Shown here in pieces: positions 1 through 5,370 of a stretch of 6,783 bases of DNA (positions within the stretch are counted from its first letter, which is position 1; each line of letters opens with the position of its first letter). The stretch comes from an uncultured Chitinophaga sp. (GTDB lineage: Bacteria > Bacteroidota > Bacteroidia > Chitinophagales > Chitinophagaceae): assembly GCF_937874145.1 (NCBI RefSeq), contig NZ_CALNBI010000069.1:1-6783 (forward strand), read 5' to 3'. The notes beneath the pieces were generated by a model. That model did no database searches and had not been told where the DNA came from. It was given only the letters and a program-made list of their open reading frames with translations. The position numbers and the translations under genes were made by a program.

Positions 1-921
1 GTAGAATTTGGCGGGATCTGCGTACACGGCATCGTCGGGCCGGAGGTGTTCGCGAACGCCGTCTGCCAGTTCCGCCACTTCGGTGCGGCTGGTAGCTTTC
101 AGGTATTCGGACATGCCTTTGTCGTAGGCGAATACGGAGCAGGTAGCGCCGATTTCAGCACCCATGTTACAGATGGTGCCTTTACCGGTGGCGCTCATGG
201 AGTCGGCGCCTTCGCCGAAGTATTCCACGATGCAGCCGGTGCCGCCTTTTACGGTGAGGATGCCGGCAACGCGGAGGATCACGTCTTTCGGGGAAGCCCA
301 GCCGCTGAGTTTGCCGGTCAGTTTCACACCGATCAGTTTCGGCATTTTCAGTTCCCATGCCAGGCCGGCCATTACGTCAACAGCGTCGGCACCGCCAACA
401 CCGATCGCCAGCATGCCGAGGCCGCCCGCGTTAGGGGTGTGGGAGTCCGTACCGATCATCATGCCGCCGGGGAACGCATAGTTCTCCAGTACAACCTGGT
501 GAATGATACCGGCGCCGGGTTTCCAGAAACCGATGCCGTATTTATCGGAGATAGAAGATAAAAAGTCGTAAACTTCCTTGTTGGTGTCGATCGCGGTGGC
601 AAGGTCCTGCACGGCGCCCGTTTTCGCCTGGATCAGGTGATCGCAGTGAACGGTGGACGGTACGGCAACCTGGTTACGGCCGCAGGTCATGAATTGCAGC
701 AAGGCCATCTGCGCTGTCGCATCCTGCATGGCTACACGGTCCGGAGCAAATTCCACATAGGATTTCCCTCTTTCGTACGGTGTAGTCGTCGGTTCGTACA
801 AGTGCGCATAAAGGATCTTCTCTGCCAGTGTAAGCGGCCGGCCCAACAACTTACGGGTAGCTTCCACTTTACCCGGGAGTGCCGCATACAATTTTTTAAT
901 CATGTCAATATCAAACACCAT
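1..921 (-). CDS. acn: Aconitate hydratase, mitochondrial-type, N-terminal part (cut by window edge)
   Basis: Aconitase interconverts citrate and isocitrate through cis-aconitate in the TCA cycle, in the cytoplasm, using a [4Fe-4S] cluster. The reverse strand reads open for 307 codons from ATG at 921-919 to the window edge. The translation closely follows eukaryotic mitochondrial ACO2 as I remember it: QDATAQM (66-72), PSTVHCDHLI (88-97), GFWKPGAGIIHQ (131-142), the active-site GTDSHTPN (157-164) and CNMGAEIGAT (251-260). Family members are about 750 residues, so roughly the last 60% is missing. The three cluster-ligand cysteines lie beyond the edge and cannot be checked. A second ATG seven codons in (903-901) is possible; neither start has a clear Shine-Dalgarno sequence, which is normal in Bacteroidota. 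The gene is divergent from the pspC-like gene. Identity is very secure from sequence pattern; the exact start is less so. Confidence 0.96.
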   Translation of the reverse strand, partial: MVFDIDMIKKLYAALPGKVEATRKLLGRPLTLAEKILYAHLYEPTTTPYERGKSYVEFAPDRVAMQDATAQMALLQFMTCGRNQVAVPSTVHCDHLIQAKTGAVQDLATAIDTNKEVYDFLSSISDKYGIGFWKPGAGIIHQVVLENYAFPGGMMIGTDSHTPNAGGLGMLAIGVGGADAVDVMAGLAWELKMPKLIGVKLTGKLSGWASPKDVILRVAGILTVKGGTGCIVEYFGEGADSMSATGKGTICNMGAEIGATCSVFAYDKGMSEYLKATSRTEVAELADGVREHLRPDDAVYADPAKFY

Positions 922-991
922 GGAAATAAATAATTTAAGAGCGGTTACATTAAAATTTGCACGGCGAAGTTAATCAATTCCGGACTTTTTT

Positions 992-1022
992 TAAAGTTAA
1001 AACTGTTGTTAACGGTGCCAAA
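992..1022 (-). promoter_or_regulatory. Candidate Bacteroidota-type promoter for aconitase
   Basis: On the minus strand TTTG (1022-1019) is followed after 19 nt by TAACTTTA (999-992). This is one base off the Bacteroidota -7 consensus TAnnTTTG, with the usual spacing from a -33 TTTG. It would start a transcript near 985, with a leader of about 60 nt before the ATG at 921. It is a pattern match only, in AT-rich DNA where such matches arise easily. Confidence 0.35.
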
Positions 1023-1026
1023 TTCA

Positions 1027-1058
1027 TTTGTTAAATTTGCTGGATTGCAATAAATTTG
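1027..1058 (+). promoter_or_regulatory. Candidate promoter for the pspC-like gene
   Basis: TTTG (1027-1030), 20 nt, then TAAATTTG (1051-1058) matches the Bacteroidota -33/-7 promoter exactly. It lies so close to the ATG at 1063 that the transcript would be leaderless or nearly so. A second TAAATTTG at 1032-1039 would give a leader of about 18 nt, but its nearest upstream TTG (1006-1008) sits 23 nt away, at the edge of the usual range. Which one is used cannot be told from sequence. Confidence 0.4.
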
Positions 1059-1062
1059 ATAT

Positions 1063-1284
1063 ATGAACAAGGTCAAAGATTTTGTGGAGTGGAAGACCTT
1101 CGGCGTTTGTACCGCCATTGGTGAGAAGCTCGGCATAGCCACGTCCCGCATCCGTATTTTCTTCATCTATGCAACTTTCCTTACGATGGGCTCGCCCCTG
1201 ATCGTGTACATGATACTGGCGTTCTGGATGAATATCAAAAATTACATCACCAACGCCCGCAGAAACCCGCTCCGCTACCTGTAA
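1063..1284 (+). CDS. Small PspC-domain inner-membrane protein
   Basis: This 73-residue protein matches the PspC domain over nearly its whole length. FGVCTAIGEKLGI (13-25) corresponds to the family's GVCaGiaeyfgid segment. The hydrophobic stretch from about 30 to 58 (IRIFFIYATFL then PLIVYMILAFW) corresponds to the membrane-embedded part. A basic C-terminal tail follows (NARRNPLRYL). In Proteobacteria PspC senses envelope stress with PspB. In Bacteroidota short stand-alone PspC-domain proteins are common and their role is mostly unassigned, so I do not assign a function beyond likely membrane location. The ATG at 1063 is the only good start and sits just after a TAAATTTG box. The gene stands alone, divergent from aconitase. 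Confidence 0.8.
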   Translation: MNKVKDFVEWKTFGVCTAIGEKLGIATSRIRIFFIYATFLTMGSPLIVYMILAFWMNIKNYITNARRNPLRYL

Positions 1285-1302
1285 CCGATAATCCCGGTTT
1301 TT
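1283..1302 (+). terminator. Weak possible terminator after the pspC-like gene
   Basis: A 5-bp stem, AACCG (1283-1287) with CGGTT (1295-1299), overlaps the stop codon and runs into a short T tract (to 1302). The stem is short and the T run modest, so it could be chance. Confidence 0.3.
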
Positions 1303-1329
1303 CCCGCACAACTCCCGTATTCCCCTTTA

Positions 1330-1348
1330 ATGGCACGTAAATTGCCAT
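1330..1348 (+). repeat. Inverted repeat ATGGCA-N7-TGCCAT upstream of the DUF4382 gene
   Basis: Two perfect 6-bp arms (1330-1335 and 1343-1348) are separated by seven bases in the 134-bp gap before the lipoprotein gene. The size and symmetry resemble an operator for a dimeric regulator. No promoter box of convincing quality accompanies it, and 6-bp arms can arise by chance. Confidence 0.3.
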
Positions 1349-1418
1349 CCCTGCCCGAAGATTCATCTGAAGTTTGTAGAACCTGCAACACACCTATCGA
1401 CCATAAACAACCATCAAC

Positions 1419-2190
1419 ATGAGAAACACATGGAAAAACCTCGCCCTTGGCACCCTTTTGCTGGGCGGAATCGCAACTCAGACAGCCTGCTCCAACTCGG
1501 ATTCAGACGGTTCACCCGAAAAAACACGCCTCCAGATCGCCCTCACCGACGATCCCGGGGACTTCTCCGAAGTCTGGATCGACGTGAAAGAAATCCGCAT
1601 CAACTCCTCCGATGCCGATGACCAGAACTGGGTACCCCTCGCAGGCGTGAAAGCAGGCGCCTACAACCTCCTGGAACTCGTAAACGACCACGACACCATC
1701 CTGGCTGACGCCGCTGGGTGACAATAACTACCTCGTTACCAACGAAGGCGAGCGGATCGACCTGACCACCCCCTCCGCACAGCAGTCCGGCCTTAAACTG
1801 AACATCCACCAGGCTGTGGTAGGCGGTATCATCAACAAGCTCACCCTCGATTTTGACGTGGCCAAATCCATCGTCAAAGCCGGCAACAGCGGGAAGTACA
1901 TCCTCAAACCGGTTATCCGCACCGTGCTCGAAGCCGTAGGCGGCAACATCCGCGGCGGCGTGCTGCCCGATTCGGTACAAACGGCCGTACTCGCCATCCA
2001 GGGCCCCGATACCATCGCCAGCACTTACTCTCTCGGCGGCGGCTACCTCATCCGCGGCATCCCGGCAGGCGCTTACGACCTGCATTTCCTGCCGACAGAC
2101 ACCAACTTCCTGCCCGCCGTGAAAAACGCCGTGCCGGTTACGCTCGGCCAGGTAACTACGGTAGACACCGTTCGCCTGCAACTCAGATAA
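1419..2190 (+). pseudogene. DUF4382-domain lipoprotein, disrupted by an out-of-frame deletion
   Basis: The 5' part (1419-1721, 100 codons) starts with a lipoprotein signal peptide ending TQTAC, so the lipidated cysteine would be Cys24; the lipobox is weak at position -3. SNSDSDG follows the cysteine, resembling a Bacteroidota surface-export signal. DUF4382 begins at LQIALTDDPGDFSEVWIDVKEIRI and runs to YNLLELVNDHDTILADA, where the frame stops (TGA 1719-1721). The domain resumes in another frame at 1714 with LGDNNYLVTNEGERIDL and continues through TPSAQQSGLKLNIH, VAKSIVKAGNSGKYILKPVIR and a C-terminal beta-rich GIPAGAYDLHF segment to TAA at 2188-2190. Intact relatives have roughly 13 residues (ELPAGxISQIRLx type) between these parts, so about 38 bp appear lost. 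The function of the family is unknown. If real, the mutation leaves a truncated lipoprotein; an assembly error is the alternative. Confidence 0.8.
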
Positions 2191-2228
2191 TCAACCCGGC
2201 GGCTTCCGCCACACTATATTTTCCCGCT

Positions 2229-2262
2229 AAAAGGAGGTTACCTGCCTGGTAACCTCCTTTTT
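2229..2262 (+). terminator. Strong intrinsic terminator after the DUF4382 gene
   Basis: A perfect 14-bp stem, AAAAGGAGGTTACC (2229-2242) with GGTAACCTCCTTTT (2248-2261), has a 5-nt loop TGCCT and runs into a T tract. The A/T arms also give a T run on the other strand, so it could act in both directions. Confidence 0.9.
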
Positions 2263-2326
2263 ATTGTGTGCCGCAGTATGGCTGCTACTGATGAAAGATG
2301 GGTATAACCCGGGTTTGTCAGGGATA

Positions 2327-2376
2327 TATCTTGCCTATGTCCTGTCCTTTATAAGGGGCAGGATATAGGCAGGGTA
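2327..2376 (+). repeat. Long hairpin-forming inverted repeat (22 pairs, TTATAA loop)
   Basis: Arms 2327-2348 and 2355-2376 pair without a break around the tip TTATAA. There are 17 Watson-Crick and 5 G-U pairs when read as plus-strand RNA (2348/2355, 2345/2358, 2339/2364, 2331/2372, 2329/2374). On the minus strand the same five would be A-C mismatches. No long T tract follows, so it is not a standard terminator. The right arm is built from the 11-bp units of the adjacent repeat array. Confidence 0.75.
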
Positions 2377-2406
2377 AAGGCATGGCAAAGGCAGGGTAAA
2401 GGCAGG
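2352..2406 (+). repeat. Five tandem 11-bp repeats, consensus GTAAAGGCAGG
   Basis: Consecutive units are TAAGGGGCAGG (2352-2362), ATATAGGCAGG (2363-2373), GTAAAGGCATG (2374-2384), GCAAAGGCAGG (2385-2395) and GTAAAGGCAGG (2396-2406). The last three form the cleanest copies. A diverged inverted pair of units lies at 2330-2351. The period is about one DNA helical turn and not a multiple of three, which argues against coding. Confidence 0.8.
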
Positions 2407-2510
2407 ACATATATGCGGCCCCCCCTGTCAACGGCACTTTTGCCTGGCATAAAAACCGGCGGGAAACCCGCAGGGATTTGGCATAAAGAGGGCAGAAGGA
2501 AAGGAAAGTG

Positions 2511-2550
2511 CAAAAGAAAGGGTGACCAGCATTGCTGCCGGCCACCCTTT
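2511..2550 (-). terminator. Intrinsic terminator for the hypothetical gene at 2571-2969
   Basis: Read on the minus strand, AAAGGGTGGCC (2550-2540) pairs with GGTCACCCTTT (2527-2517) around a 12-nt loop. This is 11 pairs including one G-U. TTTCTTTTG follows the stem. It sits about 20 nt past the stop codon. Confidence 0.8.
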
Positions 2551-2570
2551 GCGTATGCAAATGAAGATGT

Positions 2571-2969
2571 TTACTCGAGATGGAAGAGGGTCATGCCCGC
2601 ATAGTGGTTCTGGAGCTCGTGGACCATCAGCGAACCGGCGATATTCCGCGTTTCGTCGCGGTAATGCAAAACGGTGCGGGGATCGGCGCCGTGGTAGAGG
2701 GTAACGGTAAAAGGCCCGCGTACATACGTTTCGTCGTTCCCGTTAGCGGAGGGCTCTTCTGCTTTTTTGAATTTGAGCTTCAGTAATTGTTCGGTGGTGA
2801 GTGGAATGGGAAATAGATCCGCCGGCTCGTACCAGTTTTCCTGCTCGCCGTTCAGCACACAGGCCTGGCCCAGTTCGCGGTCTACCTGGAGCACCGGCCC
2901 TTCCAGCAACTGTTCCTCGTATTTTGCCAGCACAAGATCGCCTTTCTTTAAATCATGCAATTGAATCAT
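2571..2969 (-). CDS. Conserved hypothetical protein, 132 aa
   Basis: I recognise the general pattern but no function. The N-terminal part (about 5-48) reads as small beta strands, with DLKKGDLVLAKYEEQLLEGPVLQVD resembling an SH3-like fold. It is followed by a linker DLFPIPLTTEQLLKLKFKK (51-69), a low-complexity spacer (70-83), a second beta region with a conserved-looking YHGADPRTVLHYRDE (92-106), and a closing MVHELQNHYAGMTL (115-128). The 'IPLT.e.L.k..F' and 'VHeLQN.Y..lt' pair recurs in uncharacterised Bacteroidota proteins as I remember them. There is no signal peptide or membrane segment, so it is probably cytoplasmic. I chose ATG at 2969-2967; an in-frame TTG at 3002 would add 11 poor residues. 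It is a single-gene unit between two terminators. Confidence 0.75.
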   Translation of the reverse strand: MIQLHDLKKGDLVLAKYEEQLLEGPVLQVDRELGQACVLNGEQENWYEPADLFPIPLTTEQLLKLKFKKAEEPSANGNDETYVRGPFTVTLYHGADPRTVLHYRDETRNIAGSLMVHELQNHYAGMTLFHLE

Positions 2970-3050
2970 GGTGCAGTGTTTTTTGGGTTGAAAACTTAGC
3001 AATTCGAATCAGTGTGCTATGAATATAAAGGAAATCCTGCATTATAAAAA

Positions 3051-3083
3051 GTAAAAAAGGCAGAACCGCGATGGCCCTGCCTT
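3051..3083 (-). terminator. Intrinsic terminator for kdsA
   Basis: On the minus strand AAGGCAGGGCC (3083-3073) pairs with GGTTCTGCCTT (3067-3057) around the loop ATCGC. This gives 11 pairs, two of them G-U, followed by a T run (3058-3053). It begins 8 nt after the kdsA stop and separates kdsA from the hypothetical gene downstream. Confidence 0.88.
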
Positions 3084-3090
3084 GTTGCAA

Positions 3091-3912
3091 TTACTTTTTG
3101 TACACGGCTTCCCGGAGGCGTACCAGCTCTTCCAGCAGCGGTTCCAGGAGGTCGAGGCGGAGCATGTTGGCGCCGTCCGATTTGGCGCAGGCCGGATCGG
3201 GATGCGTTTCGATGAAGAGGCCGTCGGCCCCGGTGGCGATCGCCGCTTTGGCGATGGTGCCGATCATCTGCGGGTTGCCGCCCGTTACGCCGCCCGGCTG
3301 GTTGGGTTGCTGCAGCGAGTGCGTGCAGTCCATGATCACCGGTGCGCCCAGTCCTTTCATCACGGGGATGTTGCGGTAATCCACCACGAGGTCCTGGTAC
3401 CCGAAGGTAGTGCCGCGTTCGGTGAGCAGCACATGCTCGTTGCCGGCCTGGCGGATTTTCTCCACGGCGAATTTCATGGATTCGCCGCTTAGGAACTGTC
3501 CTTTTTTCACGTTCACGAACTTGCCCGTGTCGGCCGCTGCCAGCAGGATATCGGTCTGGCGGCAGAGGAATGCGGGAATCTGGAGTACGTCCACATACGC
3601 GGCGGCCATTGCGGCTTCGGCGGCGGAGTGAATATCGGAAGTAACGGGTACGTTGAAGGTTTTACCTACTTTTTGCAGGAGGTCGAGCCCTTCCACATCA
3701 CCGATGCCGGTGAAGGAATGGATGGAAGTGCGGTTGGCCTTGCGGTAGGAGGCTTTGAAAACGTAGGAGATATTCAGGCGTTTGCACATGGCGGATACCT
3801 TTTCGGCTACGCCCATCACCAGGTCTTCGTCTTCAATGACACAGGGGCCTGCTATGAGAAAGAAATTTTCGGGATGGTATTGCTCTTTGAAAAGCGCTTG
3901 TAAAGTTTTCAT
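3091..3912 (-). CDS. kdsA: 3-deoxy-8-phosphooctulonate synthase (KDO-8-phosphate synthase)
   Basis: KdsA condenses phosphoenolpyruvate with arabinose-5-phosphate to give KDO-8-phosphate, a cytoplasmic step in building the Kdo of lipopolysaccharide inner core. The 273-residue length fits the family. Visible signatures include LIAGPCVIED (19-28), the substrate-binding KASYRKANRTS (53-63), TSDIH (91-95), QIPAFLCRQTDIL (111-123), NVKKGQFLS (134-142) and FIETHPDP (233-240). Cys24, His198, Glu235 and Asp246 fall where the metal ligands of the metal-dependent KdsA class sit (Cys11, His185, Glu222 and Asp233 in Aquifex aeolicus). The metal-independent E. coli type has Asn in place of the cysteine, so this enzyme should need a divalent metal. 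The ATG at 3912 starts exactly where the family starts. It is a monocistronic unit by its terminator; the other kds genes are not in the window. Confidence 0.97.
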   Translation of the reverse strand: MKTLQALFKEQYHPENFFLIAGPCVIEDEDLVMGVAEKVSAMCKRLNISYVFKASYRKANRTSIHSFTGIGDVEGLDLLQKVGKTFNVPVTSDIHSAAEAAMAAAYVDVLQIPAFLCRQTDILLAAADTGKFVNVKKGQFLSGESMKFAVEKIRQAGNEHVLLTERGTTFGYQDLVVDYRNIPVMKGLGAPVIMDCTHSLQQPNQPGGVTGGNPQMIGTIAKAAIATGADGLFIETHPDPACAKSDGANMLRLDLLEPLLEELVRLREAVYKK

Positions 3913-3970
3913 TGCTGTCGATTATCCTGTTTGTTCAAATTGAAAAGATCCCCTTTTGGGCAACACGGCG

Positions 3971-3978
3971 CAAAATTA
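3971..3978 (-). promoter_or_regulatory. Possible -7 box for kdsA
   Basis: The minus strand reads TAATTTTG (3978-3971), an exact TAnnTTTG match, about 60 nt before the kdsA ATG. No TTTG or TTG is found at the expected -33 distance, so confidence is low. Confidence 0.28.
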
Positions 3979-4073
3979 GGCTTATTTATCGACATGGCTG
4001 ATGCAGCCGTTACGAAGTGGAACAAGACTGCCCGCAAATTGTTATAGTATTGTCATTGTTTGGAAGGGTAATT

Positions 4074-4089
4074 CCGGTAATATTGCCGG
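4074..4089 (+). repeat. Near-perfect 16-bp palindrome upstream of the threonine dehydrogenase gene
   Basis: CCGGTAATATTGCCGG equals its own reverse complement except at one symmetric pair (T4078/G4085). It lies 7 bp upstream of the putative -7 box TAAATTTG (4097-4104). The position suits an operator or activator site, but this is inference. Confidence 0.4.
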
Positions 4090-4096
4090 TTGAAGT

Positions 4097-4104
4097 TAAA
4101 TTTG
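4097..4104 (+). promoter_or_regulatory. Possible -7 box for the threonine dehydrogenase gene
   Basis: TAAATTTG matches TAnnTTTG and would place the transcript start near 4110, leaving a leader of about 19 nt before ATG 4129. No good -33 TTTG is present at the normal distance. The palindrome at 4074-4089 occupies that region, which could mean the promoter needs an activator. Confidence 0.35.
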
Positions 4105-4128
4105 GCGACTCATTTTATTCACCTGTAT

Positions 4129-5085
4129 ATGAAGAAAGACAAGATTCTGGTAATTGGCGCCTGCGGTCAGATCGGCGTAGAACTGACGCTGGCCCTGCGC
4201 AAGATGTACGGAGATTCCAACGTGATAGCATCCGACCTGCGGGAGGAGCACGAACTGCTGAAGGGCTCCGGCCCTTACGTTTCGCTGGACGTGATGAACA
4301 AGGAGATGCTGCACGTGCTGGTGATCCGTCACAACATCACCCAGATCTACCTGCTGGCGGCCATCCTCAGCGCCACCGGCGAAAAGAACCCGCTCCTGGC
4401 CTGGCACATCAATATGGCGAGCCTCCTCAACGTGCTCGACATCGCGAAGGAAGAAGGGCTCGACAAAATCTACTGGCCCAGCTCCATCGCGGTATTCGGC
4501 CCCAATTCCCCCAAGGCCGACACACCGCAGCACACCATCATCGAACCCACCACCATTTACGGCATTTCCAAGTTCGCCGGCGAACGCTGGTGCGAATATT
4601 ATAATACCCGTTACGGTATCGACGTGCGCAGCCTGCGCTATCCGGGCCTTATCAGCTATAAATCCGCCCCCGGCGGCGGCACCACCGATTACGCGGTGGA
4701 AATCTACCACGAAGCCCTCGAGGAAGGCAGCTACAAGTGCTTCCTGTCGGAAGACACCTACCTGCCCATGATGTATATGCCCGACGCCATCCGCGCCACC
4801 ATCGAACTGATGGAGGCCGACAGCGCGAAGATCTCCGTCCGCTCCGGTTACAACCTGTCGGGCATGAGCTTTTCGCCCAAAGAGATCGCCGGCGCCATCC
4901 GCGAACATATCCCTACTTTCTCCATCAGCTACGAGCCCGACTACCGGCAACAGATCGCCGACGGCTGGCCGCAAAGTATCGACGACGAACTGGCCACCGC
5001 CGACTGGGGCTGGAAACCCGAGTTCGACCTGGAGAAAATGACGGCCGATATGCTCAAAAACCTCCGGGTGCAAAAAGGCATGTAA
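4129..5085 (+). CDS. tdh: L-threonine 3-dehydrogenase, SDR (NAD-epimerase-like) type
   Basis: The enzyme oxidises L-threonine with NAD+ to 2-amino-3-ketobutyrate, normally passed to a CoA ligase (Kbl) to give glycine and acetyl-CoA. The 318-residue protein is an extended short-chain dehydrogenase. It shows a Rossmann GACGQIG (10-16), Asp36 at the end of strand 2 (VIASD), which favours NAD, YLLAAILSATGEKNP (74-88), catalytic Ser118/Ser119 region (WPSSIAVFG), and Tyr144/Lys148 (YGISK). SLRYPGLIS (168-176) and PGGGTTDYAVEIY (181-193) are typical of this threonine dehydrogenase group (Flavobacterium and trypanosome type) and separate it from sugar epimerases. It is unrelated to the zinc-dependent E. 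coli Tdh. ATG 4129 aligns with the family start; an upstream in-frame TTG at 4090 would add 13 poor residues. No kbl is nearby, and the gene is monocistronic by its terminator. Confidence 0.93.
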   Translation: MKKDKILVIGACGQIGVELTLALRKMYGDSNVIASDLREEHELLKGSGPYVSLDVMNKEMLHVLVIRHNITQIYLLAAILSATGEKNPLLAWHINMASLLNVLDIAKEEGLDKIYWPSSIAVFGPNSPKADTPQHTIIEPTTIYGISKFAGERWCEYYNTRYGIDVRSLRYPGLISYKSAPGGGTTDYAVEIYHEALEEGSYKCFLSEDTYLPMMYMPDAIRATIELMEADSAKISVRSGYNLSGMSFSPKEIAGAIREHIPTFSISYEPDYRQQIADGWPQSIDDELATADWGWKPEFDLEKMTADMLKNLRVQKGM

Positions 5086-5110
5086 TCTCATTTGACACTA
5101 CTATATAGTC

Positions 5111-5143
5111 CGGCCCCGGCATTTTTGCCGGGGTTTCTTATTT
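5111..5143 (+). terminator. Strong intrinsic terminator after the threonine dehydrogenase gene
   Basis: A perfect 8-bp GC-rich stem, CCCCGGCA (5114-5121) with TGCCGGGG (5126-5133), has a TTTT loop and is followed by TTTCTTATTT. It insulates the downstream three-gene module. Confidence 0.9.
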
Positions 5144-5286
5144 AACGGAAAACGCAATTATCCATTAACAAATGCATAGCAACACTAGCGGAATGCTATA
5201 CCGAATATTGCCGGTTTCTTGCAATCAAAACAGTTAAGTCCACATCACACACGGCCGGTTAGTTTTTGGAAGATATGATGAATGGC

Positions 5287-5317
5287 TTGCTGATAATTAA
5301 CCAATAGCTTAATTTTG
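5287..5317 (+). promoter_or_regulatory. Promoter of the toxin-antitoxin-chaperone operon
   Basis: TTG (5287-5289), 20 nt, then TAATTTTG (5310-5317) matches the Bacteroidota -33/-7 pattern well. An inverted repeat AATTAA (5295-5300)-N8-TTAATT (5309-5314) lies between the boxes and overlaps the -7 box. That is where an antitoxin such as HigA would bind to repress its own operon. The repeat is AT-rich and simple, so the operator part is tentative. A start near 5323 would exclude the in-frame GTG at 5317 as translation start. Confidence 0.5.
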
Positions 5318-5360
5318 TGGCCAAACGTACCGCTACCGAATTTAAATCGAATGCTTCCAC

Positions 5361-5367
5361 AAGGAGG
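5361..5367 (+). promoter_or_regulatory. Strong Shine-Dalgarno sequence inside the toxin reading frame
   Basis: AAGGAGG is the only strong Shine-Dalgarno match noticed before a gene in this window. Bacteroidota rarely rely on such sites. It ends three bases before an in-frame GTG (5371), a short but usable spacing, and supports initiation there rather than at GTG 5317. Confidence 0.45.
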
Positions 5368-5370
5368 AAA

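Larger units (their letters stand above)
2191..2570. other. Gene-free stretch between two convergent units
   Basis: No credible gene is seen in these 380 bases. They hold, in order, the DUF4382 terminator, the hairpin plus 11-bp repeat array, a short palindrome GCGGGAAACCCGC (2459-2471) flanked by two copies of TGGCATAAA (2445-2453 and 2479-2487), and the terminator of the minus-strand gene ending at 2571. Confidence 0.7.

Noticed and set aside
46..561. 171-codon plus-strand frame opposite aconitase
   Set aside because: It is the reverse of conserved aconitase codons and matches no family by eye.
1600..2181. 193-codon minus-strand frame across the DUF4382 region
   Set aside because: Both halves of the plus-strand gene match DUF4382; the antisense frame is a shadow, although it spans the frameshift without a stop.
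2352..2406. Repeat array considered as a CRISPR
   Set aside because: The 11-bp units are directly adjacent with no spacers, and there are no cas genes.
2318..2560. 80-codon minus-strand frame with a repetitive Pro/Cys/Leu peptide (CLYPA units)
   Set aside because: The peptide repeats only because the 11-bp DNA repeat is read through; it contains the terminator of the next gene and has no start context.
2940..3050. Promoter for the 2571-2969 gene
   Set aside because: AT-rich boxes are present (for example TATAAT near 3042-3047 on the minus strand), but none combines a -7 and a -33 element at the right spacing.
4096..5091. 331-codon open frame antisense to the threonine dehydrogenase gene
   Set aside because: It mirrors a well-supported gene codon for codon in high-G+C DNA and its translation (Gly/Val/Asp-rich, no domain pattern) looks like a shadow.
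4079..5216. 13-base repeat AATATTGCCGGTT at 4079-4091 and 5204-5216, flanking tdh
   Set aside because: One shared 13-mer in a window this size is within chance expectation, and the flanks differ; not evidence of a mobile-element boundary.
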